From assembly GCA_030674185.1 (NCBI GenBank), contig CM060307.1, positions 44,358,681-44,422,680 of the forward strand: 64,000 nt of DNA. Direction: 5' to 3'. Below, one piece after another: positions 1-13,768 of this stretch. Source of the DNA: Monoplex corrugatus (taxonomy: Eukaryota > Mollusca > Gastropoda > Littorinimorpha > Ranellidae). A program made the position numbers and the translations under genes. The notes beneath the pieces are model-generated. The model had not been told where the DNA came from. It ran no database searches and saw only the letters and a list, made by a program, of their open reading frames with translations. The stretch's first letter is position 1; every line of letters begins with the position of its first letter.

Positions 1-2729
1 ACAGACTAATAACACACCTAATGTACAGCATGTACACTCAACAGTACTGGATCCCACCCCACCTACAGACAATAACACACCTAATGTACACATGTACACT
101 CAACAGTACTGGATCCCACCCCCACCTACAGACTAATAACACACCTAATGTACAACATGTACACTCAACAGTACTGGATCCCACCCCACCTACAGACTAA
201 TAACACCCTAATGTACAACATGACACTCAACAGTACTGGATCCCACCCCCTACAGACTAATAACACACCTAATTACAACATGTACACTCAAAGTACTGGA
301 TCCCCACCCCCACCTACAGACCAATAAACACACATAATGTACACATGTACACTCAACAGTACTGGATCCCACCCCCACCTACAGACAATAACACACCTAA
401 TGTACAGCATGTACACTCAACAGTACTGGATCCCACCCCACCTACAGACAATAACACCTAATGTACAGCATGTACACTCAACAGTACTGGATCCCACCCC
501 CACCTACAGACTAATAACACACCTAATGTACAGCATGTACACTCAACAGTACTGGATCCCCACCCCACCTACAGACCAATAACACACCTAATGTACAACA
601 TGTACACTCAACAGTACTGGATCCCCACCCCACCTACAGACCAATAACACACCTAATGTACATGTACACTCAACAGTACTGGATCCATCCCCCCACCTAC
701 AGACTAATAAACACAACACACTAAATAGTCACACTACAGTACAACTATAACATGTACTGGATCCCCACCCCCACCTACAGACTAATAACACACTAATGTA
801 CAGCTTGTACACTCAACAGTACTGGATCCCAACCCCCACCTACAGACTAATAACAACCTAATGTACAGCATGTACACTCAACAGTACTGGATCCCACACC
901 CCCACCTACAGACTAATAACACACCTAATGTACACATGTACACTCAACAGTACTGGATCCCACCCCACCTACAGACTAATAACACACCTAATGTACAACA
1001 TGTACACTCAACAGTACTGGATCCCCACCCCCACCTAAGACCAATAACACACCTAATGTACAACATGTACACTCAACAGTACTGGATCCCCACCCCCACT
1101 ACAGACCAATAACACACCTAATGTACAACATGTACACTCAACAGTACTGGATCCCCACCCCACCTACAGACCAATAACACACCTAATGTACAGCATGTAC
1201 ACTCAACAGTACTGGATCCCCACCCCACCTAGAGACCAATAACACACCTAATGTACAGCATGTAACTCAACAGTACTGGATCCCCACCCCCACCTACAGA
1301 CCAATAACACCTAATGTACAACATGTACACTCAACAGTACTGGATCCCCACCCCCACCTACAGACCAATAACACCTAATGTTACACATGTACATCAACAG
1401 TATGGATCCCCTCCCCCCTAAGACTAATAACACACGTAATGTACACATGTAACTAACAGTACTGGATCCACACCCCACCTACAGACCAATAACACCTAAT
1501 GTACAACATGTACACTCAACAGTACTGGATCCCCACACCCACCTACAGACCAATAACACACCTAATGTACAACATGTACACTCAACAGTACTGGATCCCC
1601 ACCCCCACCTACAGACTAATAACACACCTAATGTACAACATGTACACTCAACAGTACTGGATCCCCACCCCCACCTACAGACCAATAACACACCTAATGT
1701 ACAACATGTACACTCAACAGTACTGGATCCCCACCCCCACCTACAGACCAATAACACCTAATGTACAACATGTACACTCAACAGTACTGGATCCCCACCC
1801 CCACCTACAGACTAATAACACACCTAATGTACAGCATGTACACTCAACAGTACTGGATCCCCACCCCCACCTACAGACCAATAACACACCTAATGTACAA
1901 CATGTACACTCAACAGTACTGGATCCCCACCCCCACCTACAGACCAATAACACACCTAATGTACAACATGTACACTCAACAGTACTGGATCCCCACCCCC
2001 ACCTACAGACTAATAACACACCTAATGTACAACATGTACACTCAACAGTACTGGATCCCCACCCCCACCTACAGACCAATAACACACCTAATGTACAACA
2101 TGTACACTCAACAGTACTGGATCCCCACCCCCACCTACAGACCAATAACACCTAATGTACAACATGTACACTCAACAGTACTGGATCCCCACCCCCACCT
2201 ACAGACTAATAACACACCTAATGTACAGCATGTACACTCAACAGTACTGGTTCCCCACCCCCACCTACAGACCAATAACACACCTAATGTACAGCATGTA
2301 CACTCAACAGTACTGGATCCCCACCCCCACCTACAGACTAATAACACACCTAATGTACAACATGTACACTCAACAGTACTGGATCCCACCCCCACCTATA
2401 GACCAACAACACACCTAATGTACAGCATGTACACTCAACAGTACTGGATCCCCACCCCCACTACAGACCAATAACACACCTAATGTACAGCATGTACACT
2501 CAACAGTACTGGATCCCATCCCCACCTACAGACCAATAACACACCTAATGTACAGCATGTACACTCAACAGTACTGGATCCCCACCTAGAGACCAATAAC
2601 ACACCTAATGTACAGCATGTACACTCAACAGTACTGGATCCCCACCCCCACCTACAGACCAATAACACACCTAATGTACAACATGTACACACAACAGTAC
2701 TGGATCCCCACCCCCACCTACAGACCAAT
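1..2729. repeat. 66-bp tandem minisatellite array, about 41 copies
   Basis: Head-to-tail units whose cleanest copies (about 1490-2400) are exactly 66 bp: successive GGATCC sites at 1921 and 1987 are 66 bp apart. Each unit carries GGATCC, AGTACT and the imperfect palindrome TGTACAACATGTACA, followed by a C-rich stretch. Because 66 is a multiple of three and the unit lacks stops in several frames, it yields repetitive open frames on both strands; these are not genes. Copies in about 1-1480 carry many one-base gaps that the later copies lack. Confidence 0.95.
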
Positions 2730-3938
2730 CTTACTTTTACTTTTACTTTTTCCTTCCGCTTGTACCGGTGGGCGTCGCGGGGAGATACAGTCGTCTGTCA
2801 GCAGCAAGGCGGGTGGCCTGGAGAAGGGACATCTCGTGAGCTCTGAGGGTGTCTGCCACGGAGTCGCTCCATCGTCGTCTTGGTCTTCCTCTGGCTCTCC
2901 AGCCAGAGTATCTGGTGTTGTATGCCCGAAGAGCTGGATGGTTTAGGGGTATACGTGTGAGGTGTCCGAACCACTTGATCCTCATATGTTCGATGCGTTG
3001 TAGGATTGGTGTTGCTCCTACCATGTCTCGTATCACCTCATTTCTGATCTTGTCCCGCCTTGTCTTTCCTCAGGCATTTCATTTCACAGGTGACCAGTTT
3101 TCTCTCGAGGACTTTAGTTAGGGACCATGTCTGGCACTGGTATGTCAGCGTTGGTAGAAAAATGGCGTTGATGAGTTTCGCCTTAGTGCTGGTGGGAATG
3201 CTGGGGTGTTTCAGTAGAGGGGCAAGTTGGTAGCTGACTGCGTTGGCTTTCTGGCATCTGGTCTCCATTTCTCTGTCTAGTTTGCCATTTTCAGTGAAGA
3301 TGCTGCCCAGGTATTTAAATTCACTGGCTTGCTTCAACTGGGTTCCGTTGATGATGATGTCCAGTTTGCTTGGTCTCTTACTGACAGTCATGACCTCGGT
3401 CTTGCTGACGCTGATCTTCATGCCGTATGTCTCGCAGCTTTCATTGAGCTGGTCTGTGTGCTCCTGTAGCTGTATCTTGTCATTGTTCACTATTGTCTGA
3501 TCGTCCGCAAACATGAGTTCATTGAGTGCCTCAGGATCTGGGTTTGCCTCCTTCATAATCTGATCCATATAGATCACGAAGAGAAGAGGGGAGAGATTAC
3601 AGCCCTGCCTTACTCCCGATGTCACTGGGAACCAGTCAGATGTTCCACTGGCGGTGCGGACTGCACTCCTGTTGTTGGCGTAGATGGCCCGAATGTTGTC
3701 TAGCAGCTGGCCCTTGATGTCGTACTGCTCGAGGACCTTCCATAGCTTGTCTCTGTTGACTCGATCAAAGGCCTTTTCTTGATCAACGAATACAAGATGG
3801 AGATCTCGGCCATATTCGATCGCCCTCTCGCACAGTTGTCGGAGTGCGAAGATTGCATCGGTGCACCCTCTTCCTTTTCTGAAGCCAAATTGGGCGTCAC
3901 TGAGGAGATGTTCTGTTTTCGCTCGAGTGCGCTGCTCC
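2730..3938 (-). mobile_element. 5'-truncated APE-type LINE fragment inserted in the satellite
   Basis: The satellite is interrupted by a 1209-bp minus-strand insertion flanked by the 7-bp direct repeat GACCAAT (2723-2729 and 3939-3945), after which the satellite resumes in register. The element's 3' end is at 2730 and carries a short AAAGT-type repeat tail. The 5' end is truncated inside reverse transcriptase. The duplication, tail and truncation together are the signature of target-primed reverse transcription. The clade is uncertain; RTE/jockey-like non-LTR is a reasonable guess. Confidence 0.93.
2743..3938 (-). pseudogene. Reverse transcriptase pseudogene, RT palm to C-terminal domain
   Basis: On the minus strand, 3938 to 3038 encodes RT segments FGFRKGRGCTDAIFALRQL, VFVDQEKAFDRV, SGVRQGCNLSPLLF and the catalytic palm motif LMFADDQTI, followed by SEFKYLGSIF. 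The frame then breaks near 3055-3040 by a one-base change. The conserved C-terminal tail continues in another frame from 3036 to 2743 (RIKWFGHLTRIP, then RARGRPRRRWSDSV). The N-terminal endonuclease is absent. The first four residues of the longest open frame (3952-3939) come from satellite, not from the element. It is non-functional because of truncation and frameshift. Confidence 0.9.
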
Positions 3939-3945
3939 GACCAAT

Positions 3946-5600
3946 AACACACCTAATGTACAACATGTACCCTCATCAGGACTAGATCATCACTCAATAA
4001 TCACAGACCTATCTCAATACACAGACCTGTATACTTATCCACAATGTGTACTGACATGCAAAACTTCAGAACCTGACTGAAATTCATAATGAATGGACTG
4101 TACAACAGAACTAATGACTTCTCCAACAACAGTGTCATAACTTACCAAATAGCACAATACTGACACCACAGTACTGAGTTTTTGTAACACTGATAAAAAG
4201 CAACTACTGTCACTTTAATCTCAAGATAAAAACTTTAATTCAGTTGATAACTAGTCTTTTTTTTTTTTTTTTTTTTTGGTAACTGATTTTCTTTGAAATG
4301 TACTAATATGTTTGCAATCCTCGATTTTGTGTAAATTCGGTATACACATGTTTAAGTGCTTATTCCAAATTACAATACATTTCCTAGACCAAGTTTGTTT
4401 GTATTGAATCTGAATATGGAATAAAAATTCGTAATTTTTTTGGAAAGTGGCAGTCGTGGGGTTCAGCATAGTTATTACTCAAAGTAAATCTTGTGTCGGA
4501 AAATAAAGCAATAAGCTGTACCAAAAACAAAGAAATTATAAATAATAACGTCTTTGGAAAATAAACTAACGAGAAGGATTCGCTTACACGTAAAGAGAGA
4601 CAACTCTTCACACGCACACCGACTATTGTTATTGAGTATTGCCCCTTCCTTCACAAAAGCTTTTCGCCTTTGTCCGGTTTTACAGTTTCTTTCAAGCATG
4701 CAGTCGACAACATAGTATGTGCGTTTGTAAGTGTGCGTGTCCGTGTATGTGATCATGGGTGCGCACGCGCACATGTGTGAGTGTGTGTGTTTGTGTGTGC
4801 ACAGGGATGATAAGAATTTTTAAGATGTTCGAAGGTAGTTACCGAACGTGAGCAATATCTCCGCCTCTTTCAATGCAGAATATAATATCTGAATGCCTAT
4901 GGCTCATTCCGTACCACGTATACAAACAGACGCATACACAGACAATGACGACTGTTTCTGGTCTGACCTCAACCAGTCTCGAGATTTTGGGCACAAGCTG
5001 CTGTTTTGACTGGTATGCTTTGACACAATAACGCGATTTTTTTTTCCAACTTTTAAGTTGTTCAGCATTAGCTTCTACAGCTGGCTCGCTTACAGACAAC
5101 AGGGATGACAGTGATTCTTATTATTAACGGGTTATGACGTGTTTACCAAGTGGAGGAAAATAATAACTTGTTTGAATTTTTGAATGGGCCTGTCACGTTT
5201 TCTATATCAGTCATGCAAAACCTGGTTGTTGCTATTTCCCAAGCAAAAAAACATTAAAACAAAACAAAAAAAGATTGTTACTATGGCATGACCACCTGCA
5301 TCATTGCTGCTATATATTGTCTGGCATATGTCTGTCTGTCTCTTGTGTTGGCTGTCCATCCATTGTCTAAATATTGTATTTGTTTCTGATTACACAACAC
5401 TCACGGGAATGAAAACGACGTCGTACTTCCGCTACACAAGAAGAACACTAATTCCTTTTTCTAATTAGATGACACTTGTTTGTTTAGTTTCACTGGTTGT
5501 TTGCTGACTTGCTCGACGTTTGGTTTGCTTGTTTGTTTCCACAGCACACAGTAACGTACCCCATTAGACAGCTGATGCCTGTGAGCAATGGCAAACTTAC
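3946..5600. other. Satellite remnant, then low-information intron or 3' sequence
   Basis: Satellite sequence continues recognisably to about 3975 and fades by about 4060. A 21-nt poly-T run lies at 4257-4277 and a short TG-rich tract at 4720-4800. I searched the minus strand for the next sideroflexin exon, expected to encode a motif like QRFxPFPAVA, and found none. No gene is supported here. The stretch is probably intron 7 of the SFXN5 gene. Confidence 0.5.
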
Positions 5601-5666
5601 CGCGATGGAGACAGCACTGGTGACGGCGCCAACATAACCCATCACAAACCGTTTGGTCGGGGTGGG
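5601..5666 (-). CDS. SFXN5: SFXN5 exon 7 (66 nt)
   Basis: Encodes [20 protein letters not shown] plus IA, a transmembrane segment conserved in sideroflexin-5. The acceptor AG is at 5667-5668 after a T-rich tract (GACTTTCAG on the minus strand) and the donor GT is at 5599-5600 (GTAAGT, near consensus). It starts and ends in phase 0. Confidence 0.95.
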
Positions 5667-6128
5667 CTGAAAGTCAAACAAGGCATTCCTGTGACCATGA
5701 CAACGTGCAGCCTGAGCTCACCTATTTCCTAACTCTACACTGTTACTTGGTACACCACAACAAACAATTACAGACACTGCGACAGAACCGTTCTGTAACC
5801 ATCACACTAGGTAAACACAGCCAGCCTACCTTAAGACACCGATCAAAAATAAGCGTGGAAAAACACACACACACACATAGACACACACAAACACACACCG
5901 ACAGACACACAAACACACACATGCACTCACAAACACACACGCATACACACACACACACACACATGTAATAAATATATATATATATATTATATATATACAC
6001 ACATATATATATATACATATATATACACATACACAATTATACACACTCATATCAACACAACGCAAATACACACGCACACACACACCCACAAACACACACA
6101 CATACACAACACGCACACATACACATAC

Positions 6129-6171
<43 letters not shown>

Positions 6172-9100
6172 GGGAAAAGGGGATGGAGTGGGAATCAGGT
6201 AACGTTTTAGTATATATGCGTTAAAATCGCCCAACAGTGGAAAATAACTATCACCAACTTTATTGAGCAGGTCAACATTAGATTACACACACACCACACA
6301 CACAATACACACACAATACACATAATACACACACACACACAACATACAAACACACACACTCATACATGCACACACCCATCACCCGTACGCTATCCCCCAC
6401 CCCACCGCCACACACACACACACACACACGCACGCACGCACGCACGCACACACATCACCTGCACACTATCCCCTACCCCACCTCTACACACATACCTTAG
6501 AGGCGTTTCTGTTGGCAAAGTTGACACAGGCGTTATGTGACTGGTTGAGCCACTGCCAGAAGATAACTGATCGTAGGGAGGGGTTTGGTAGTAACATCCC
6601 CACCACCTGTATCACACACACACACACACACACACCCCATTCAAGATGGCGGAGATTTGCTAACTGGTAAAATTCCGGCAGTCAGAGACATCGTGGATCA
6701 GTCCAAAATGACTAGATCTAGGACAAGAAGAAGCCGCCTTGCTCAGCAGAAGCAAGAAGATACGTCAGTGAGAATGGCCGATAGGGAGATGCAAACAACC
6801 AGCGACGAGGGAGATGAGACCGAAAAGACTGAGACTGAGTCCGTACAAATGGCGCTTCGACCGCGGTTCTCACTGGTACGCAGAGTGGGACAACACACAC
6901 CACGCTTGTACTCAGCTCTGCGGAACCGGTGAGTACGATTGACGAACTCAAAAACATCGTACTGGATCTGCGCAAGCAAGTAAATTCTCTAGAAAGGACT
7001 GTGCTTGCGCAAATCTCGGACCGGTCGACAGCCAACCACCAAGATAACCAGCCATAGTCAGACACAGACAGATCTCCATGACACAAATCCCACGTACGCA
7101 GACGTTCTCAAACAGAAACCAACACGCAGGCAGGACGACTAACAGCCCCCAAGAATCAGACAAAACAAAAAGTAGCAGCAATAAATCAAAGCGAGCGAAA
7201 ATAGCGACCGAGAAGAAAACCAAAGACTGGAAAGAACAACATCACGACGTCAAAAAAGCTAAAGACGTCACTTCACAGCCGAAACATTCAACGTCACACA
7301 CTAAGAAGATACCAGAACAATGTAAAAAGAATCACGACCTTCCCTACGTTTTGACTATCCACGATTCGGTGTTGACAGGTGTCAATTCAAGACGACTGGG
7401 ACGATCTTACGGTTTTGAAGGAGACTCGTGTGCTGTGAATAACATTCCTGACATAAAAGGCTATTTAGACAAGACACTATCTAAATTTGACAATCCTGCT
7501 GACTGTATCGTTTTTCATTGTGGTGTCCACGAACTAAATAACAAAGACATCGCAGCAACTACTCAACATCTCGCTTCTTGCATAAAACATGTAGCACAAA
7601 CATACCCAACATCAAAGATAGTTATCAGCAAGATCGCCCCTGTACGACATGCACATACGAGGTTCAGCGGAATTTGTTCAACGCTTTCTTGTCCGCTGAG
7701 CTTGTTGACATAAAAAACATATCTTTTATTTCCTATGAAAACCTCCGTACTAATCAGCACTTTCTATACGACAATATACACCCCACTGCCAGAGGAAGCA
7801 GCGTGATAGCGGGGAACCTTGGATGACACGTTCGGGATTTGTTTTGGGAGACCCCTAAGAGAACAACACGATCACGTTCTTCACGGCTACACTCCTCCAG
7901 ATTCCCCCTAGGACGGTTCCACCATTTTGATAACTGCGAACCATGGTGGCTGCCATATGATATGTTTTAGTAGATCTACAGTTATCAACGATTCCTGTCA
8001 CAGGACTTTTTCCACATCATCTCTGACAATTCGTCAGACTATAAGGACTCAGTCAGACTATAATCTCCGTACATTTGACGGCGTGTATACCATTGTTTCA
8101 TTTATTTGTAATTTGTTTCTGTTCTTAATCACCTCTTATCTCTATTAGAAGGACTTTTCCCCATAGTTTTACTTACATTTCTGTTCTACCTTTCAATAGT
8201 AGCCTAAGTAATTAATGGTTTCTTTCTGGCCATTTTTATCGTACATAGAAAACCAAAGTCTTCGTGATTATCAAACAAATAACCAATAATTTAACATAAG
8301 AGACTAGCCAATAATGAAATTGCGCCAACAATCACAAATCAAATTTTTACAGTGGAATTGTAGATCTATTTCCACCAATTCCGCATACCTGGAACATTTT
8401 CTCTCATCAAATCAGTGTGAAGTTTTAGTTTTGCAGTCGCTTAATGTTATCCCAACCAAACTTCCCAATTTCCAAAATTATTATTATCCTCCGATATATG
8501 ACTTGGGAAATCCTGGGAAGAAGGTAGCCACTGCGATATATATACTTAAAGAGTTGCAGTATCACATATTTAATTCCCCAGTTTTAACATCAACTGAACA
8601 CTTACACACTTGTGCCGCCACAGTACAATTCAGTAATTCTTTTAGCCTGAATGTTTTGTCAATTTACCTGCCAACAGGTCCAAATGACCACAACACAGAA
8701 TGGCTGCATACGATTCCGGATCTGCAGCACGGTAGATGGCTAATAGGTGGAGACTTTAATTCCCACTCCCCGTTTTGGGAAAAAGATTGTTGTACTGTTA
8801 CAAGCAATCGTTTAGTAGAAAATATAGTTGACAGTGCGCTTTACCTTTTGAATGATGGGAGTGTCACTAGAATTCCTGATGTTTCCAAACACCGGGCAAC
8901 AGCCATCGATCTGTCACTAATATCACCAGAATTAGTACCATGCTGTACCTGGGACACTCACAAAGATACTTTGGGAAGTGATCACTTACCTATCATCATA
9001 ACAATAACTTATGACAACATCAGGATGAAAGACAACACTCCTGACATCATACCAAAATATAATTGCATGCGCGCTGATTGGTCCTTGTTTCAGACTGCTC

Positions 9101-12100
9101 TTGCTAATCAAGAATATAAGCATTATGAAAGTGAAAATGTAGACGTTATGTTTTCTAAGTTCCAGGAGTCATTTCTAACTGCTGCGGACCTCTCCATCCC
9201 GAAACTCAAAACTTATGTCCAATAATCGTTTGGGTAATGTTTGGTGGACAGAGGAATGTGAGAAAGCAGTTCAGTATAAAAAAGATAAATTCAAAATCTA
9301 CATCAAAAGCAGAAAACCCGACGATCACATGGAAATGAAAAAAGCTAACATCCAGTGTAATAAAATCATTGCTGAAGCAAAGAAAGATTATTGGGCATCA
9401 TACTGCACCAAAGAAATTTCTGATTTTAAGGATTTCCATAAAGTCTGGACAAAAATGAATCAAATGAAAAACGGGGCCAATTTACCCACGTGTCCAATAA
9501 TGATTGATACATGTCACAAATTTCCTTCTGACATGGACAAAGCTGAAACTTTTGTAGAACTCTTTGCTGAAAATAGTAAAGTAGACGGGTTGTCTCCTAA
9601 CAGCAAACACTACAGAGAAATGGCAGCTAACAACCCTATCTTCATTGAACCAATACCTCAGAATGATCGCTGGTTTAATTCTCCGATCACCTTAGAAGAC
9701 CTAAAAAAAAAAACACTATCTTGTCTCTACACAACAAAAGGAGTTCGGTAGGTGTCGATGCAGTTTCAAATGAAATGATTAAGCATCATCCAGAAAATTA
9801 TATTATTTTCTTACATAAAATTTTTCAGAAGTGCTGGGTGAGCGGAACTGTACCACAGGTATGGCAAAAGTCTGTTGTTATACCCATATTAAAAGCAGGA
9901 AAGCCTAAAAACAATAAAAACAGTTACAGACCTATTGCTTTGACGTCCCATACGAGCAAACTAATGGAAAGATTGGTCTTAAACAGACTTATACATTACT
10001 GTGATAGAAATAACGTTATTCCGGTAAACCAGGCAGGTTTCAGAAAAGGGAGATCCACAGTTGAGCACCTGGTTAAACTTACAACTCAGATAAAACAACA
10101 ATTTGCCCGTAGAAAAAGTCTTTTAGCAACTTTTTTTGATGTGAAAAAAGCTTATGATCAAGTTTGGCATAAACGTTTATTGTACAAGCTGAAATCTATT
10201 GGTCTATCTGGCAATATGTATAATTATATTAAGTCCTATTTGGCCAATAGAACAATTCAGGCAAGAGTGGGAACAAGTTATTCTTCTTCACGATCTCTTG
10301 ACATGGGAATTCCTCAAGGTTCAGTGATACACCTATTTTATTTAATATCCTTATATATGATCTTCCTAAAGTACTCTCAGATCGTGTTGTTTTGGTACAG
10401 TACGCTGATGATATATGCATCTGGATGAATATTACTTTAAAAAAGACAACTCCCCAGAGAGCGCAGAATTACATCAGGAAGTTGTATCAATCTGATCTTG
10501 ATAGTCTTGGAAACTACATGTTAGAAAATGGTCTGTCGTTGTCAGCAGAAAAAACTAACATGATGCTCTTTAATCCTGATGGTACTTTAAATAACTTGCC
10601 TACTTTCAGACTGCATGGTGAAGCGATCCATTACAAACAGGTTTTAAATTTCTGGGAGTCTTTATAACATCGAAATTAAACTGGAATGTCCATTTTGATT
10701 ATATTTTAACAAAAGCAAGAAAAGCCTTAAATTTTTTTAAGATAATAAGTAGATTACCCTGGGGAATGAATACAAACATACTTCTCCATCTATCAACAGC
10801 ACTTGTAAGATCTAAATTATCTTACGCACAAAAAGTGTTCTTCAGTGCACCCAAATATTTACTAAAGAAGATTCAAAGTTTAGACTGCAAAAGTCTTAAA
10901 ATTGCACTAGGTGTACCAGCCCATGCTTCAAATCTGGAAACGTACAAAGTTGCTGGAATTCTGTCTCTGAACAGCTATCGTGAGCTAGCGACAGCAAAGT
11001 TTGCAATCAGAACTACTTCACAAACGGACAATTTTGTGAGCAAGGAAATTAAACTAAGATCTGATGTTGACTTTCCAAAACGAGCAAGCAACATTTCATC
11101 ACAAACGACTGTTGCAACTTACGTATCTGACTTAGTCAAACAGTCTAACATAAGTTTGGATGAAATAGCTGAGACACCATCCACAACGCCTATCCCTACA
11201 TGGGAAATGCTTAGACCACTTTTGATATTGATTATACAGATGCTAAGAAATATGAAAACATTAACATTTCGATATGCACAGCAAGAGAACACGTCGATGA
11301 AAAATACCGTACCCACCTCCATATTTTTACCGATGGGTCAGTCTTAGAAAATAAATCTGCTGGAGCAGCGTATTACGTTCCAAAATTTAAAATACAAAAG
11401 TCATTTTTCATTGGGCCAAATATATCTATATTTACAGCGGAATTAGTCGCTATTATACAAGCGTTGCATTATTTAGTAGACCTTAAACCTGTCTTTTTCA
11501 AAGTGGTTCTCTTTGTTGATTCAAAATCTGTATTATATGCCTTACAGTCTTTTAATACAGACACAAGATCTGACTTAATTACTGAGGCAAATCATCTTAT
11601 ACATCGTTTAAGGACAAAAGGTATAGATATCAGTTTATGCTGGGTGCCTTCTCACGTTGGTCTTCATGGCAACGAAGTAGTAGACAGAGCAGCTAAACAC
11701 AACACTGATAATACTATAGAATTACGTATTAAAACTTCCGTAAAAGAAGCTTGCAACTTGCTAGAATCAGCCTCATGGATTCGATTTCATGAACATTTCA
11801 ATGAAAAGTTTGTGACACAACAAATGATAAAACTTTCATTACAAAATGTATGTAAAAAATTGAAGTATTCTTCCATATATCATTCGAGATCGATTGTTGC
11901 TGTTCATTTTCGTATTCAGCTAAACGCGTTGAAAACAAAATATTGTAAAAATATCAAGTGTATTTGCGGAGAACAATTCACACTGTTTCACTGTTTATTT
12001 TACTGCAAAATGCTACGTTCTTTTTTACCAAAAATATTTACACAAGAAAACTATTCTGAAACTCATTTTAAAGAAGTAACTTCAGATCAGTCTTTATCAG

Positions 12101-13427
12101 TTAAAATTTCAGAATCATTGGTTCACAGTCCTGTTAATGTATTGCTTTAAGTTTATGAAGTTAGTATTTTCGCGTTAAATTTTTCCTTCACATTGTTAAT
12201 GTCAATTGTTAGTGTTAAGATCTTGTTCCATTTTTCTATTTACCCACTTATTTATATCTTTTACTCTGTCTCCCCTCTCCCCACAATGCAACTCGCCCAC
12301 CTCTCATCCTCCATTCCCCCCCCCCCCCCCCCCCCCCCCCGTCTAATATCACTCATAGTGAACAGACGTTAAATTAAAGAAACGAACGACACACACACAC
12401 ACACACACACACATACATATATATAAAACACACACACACAAATACACACATACATACATACACAAAAACAAACATTCACACAAACAGACACATATATACA
12501 CACAAACTCACTCACTCACACATGAACGTGTATACGCAAACCACACATACATAACAATTCTTGCGCGCACGCCCCCCCCCCCCCTAAACACACACACACT
12601 TACTCAAAATATATACGACTTGGGTTATTTGTCTGCACAAAATGCACTTCCGTTCTTTAAAAAAAATATTTTAAAAAAAAGAACTCTCATCCTCATCTAT
12701 GTTTTCGAGCGTGACGAATGTTGCGTGTTTTGCATATGCACGCTCAGTTACTCTGTGGAAACTTGAATTGAAAGCTTCTCATTAAAGTAGCGAGGTACTT
12801 CTGTGAATGTATGCAGATTAGACAATAAGACAGTTTCAATCCCATTATGGCTGTCATCATCCTGTGCCCTGTCGCATGGCTTTGGCGATCATAACCCTCC
12901 ATACAAATCTGTCTTTTGTCGCTGCAAGTACATCTCCCACCCTGTCTGTCCTCAGCCACTCTGCAAGTCCGTCCAATATTTTCTCCCTGGGGTTACCTGG
13001 TGCTCTCTTTCCCTCCAGCTTTCATGTTGTGACTAGGTGCTCTAGTTTTTCTTGCCTCATGACATGTCCTATAAACGTTGTTTCTCTCTATCTGATCTTC
13101 TTTATTGATGTTCTTCTTGCGTCTGCCTCCTTCATGACCGTCTTGTTTGTTTGTTTATGACTATATTGGTTGTAAAGTTCATCGATAAGGTAAATTGTTG
13201 AACGTTGTTTCAGTGGTGACAGTCAGTAAATACAGCTCACATCTACTTTTGGCTGAATGTCTACTGTTTTGTTTCCGGATTATCGTTGTTTTCTGTTACT
13301 GATGTCATAATGTTACACACACTTAACTGATTACACATCATAACTACTTACTAAACACACAAACATACATGTCCCAGTCTAAATTGCTATCCACAAAACC
13401 GTGCCTCTGTGTGTGTGTGTGTGTGTG

Positions 13428-13494
<67 letters not shown>

Positions 13495-13525
13495 TGTGTA
13501 AGATTGTGTGTCTGAGCGCGCGCGC

Positions 13526-13565
<40 letters not shown>

Positions 13566-13700
13566 ATGTTTGTGTGTGTGAGTGTGCGTGACAGAATGCA
13601 CGCGAGCGCGTGATTGTGCACATGAATGCGTGTGTACGCGCACGTGTATTTGTGTGCGTGCGCGCGCGCGTATGTGTGTGTAAGAGACAGAGAGAGAGAG

Positions 13701-13768
<68 letters not shown>

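Larger units (their letters stand above)
6637..12390 (+). mobile_element. Near full-length, decayed LINE with RNase H (I/Nimb-like)
   Basis: A 5.75-kb element antisense to SFXN5 in the intron between exons 5 and 6. Order: short 5' UTR containing AAGATGGCGG; ORF1 with an SGNH-hydrolase-like domain (6708-7826); about 490 bp spacer; ORF2 with APE endonuclease, YADD reverse transcriptase, RNase H and a C-terminal Cys/His cluster (8314-12150); 3' UTR with a C-run at 12318-12340; and an end at ACGAACGAC. RNase H after RT is a hallmark of the I superfamily. Both ends abut (CA)n, so the insertion appears to be inside a microsatellite. Several frameshifts make it inactive. Confidence 0.9.

Noticed and set aside
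1..2729. Concatemer of a cloning adapter, suggested by GGATCC in every unit
   Set aside because: The array has unit-to-unit variation, a gradual right edge and a LINE insertion with target-site duplication, all signs of a natural satellite.
3976..5600. SFXN5 exon 8 within the window
   Set aside because: No minus-strand segment encodes the expected loop after SAVSIAV or the QRFxPFPA block; exon 8 must lie left of position 1.
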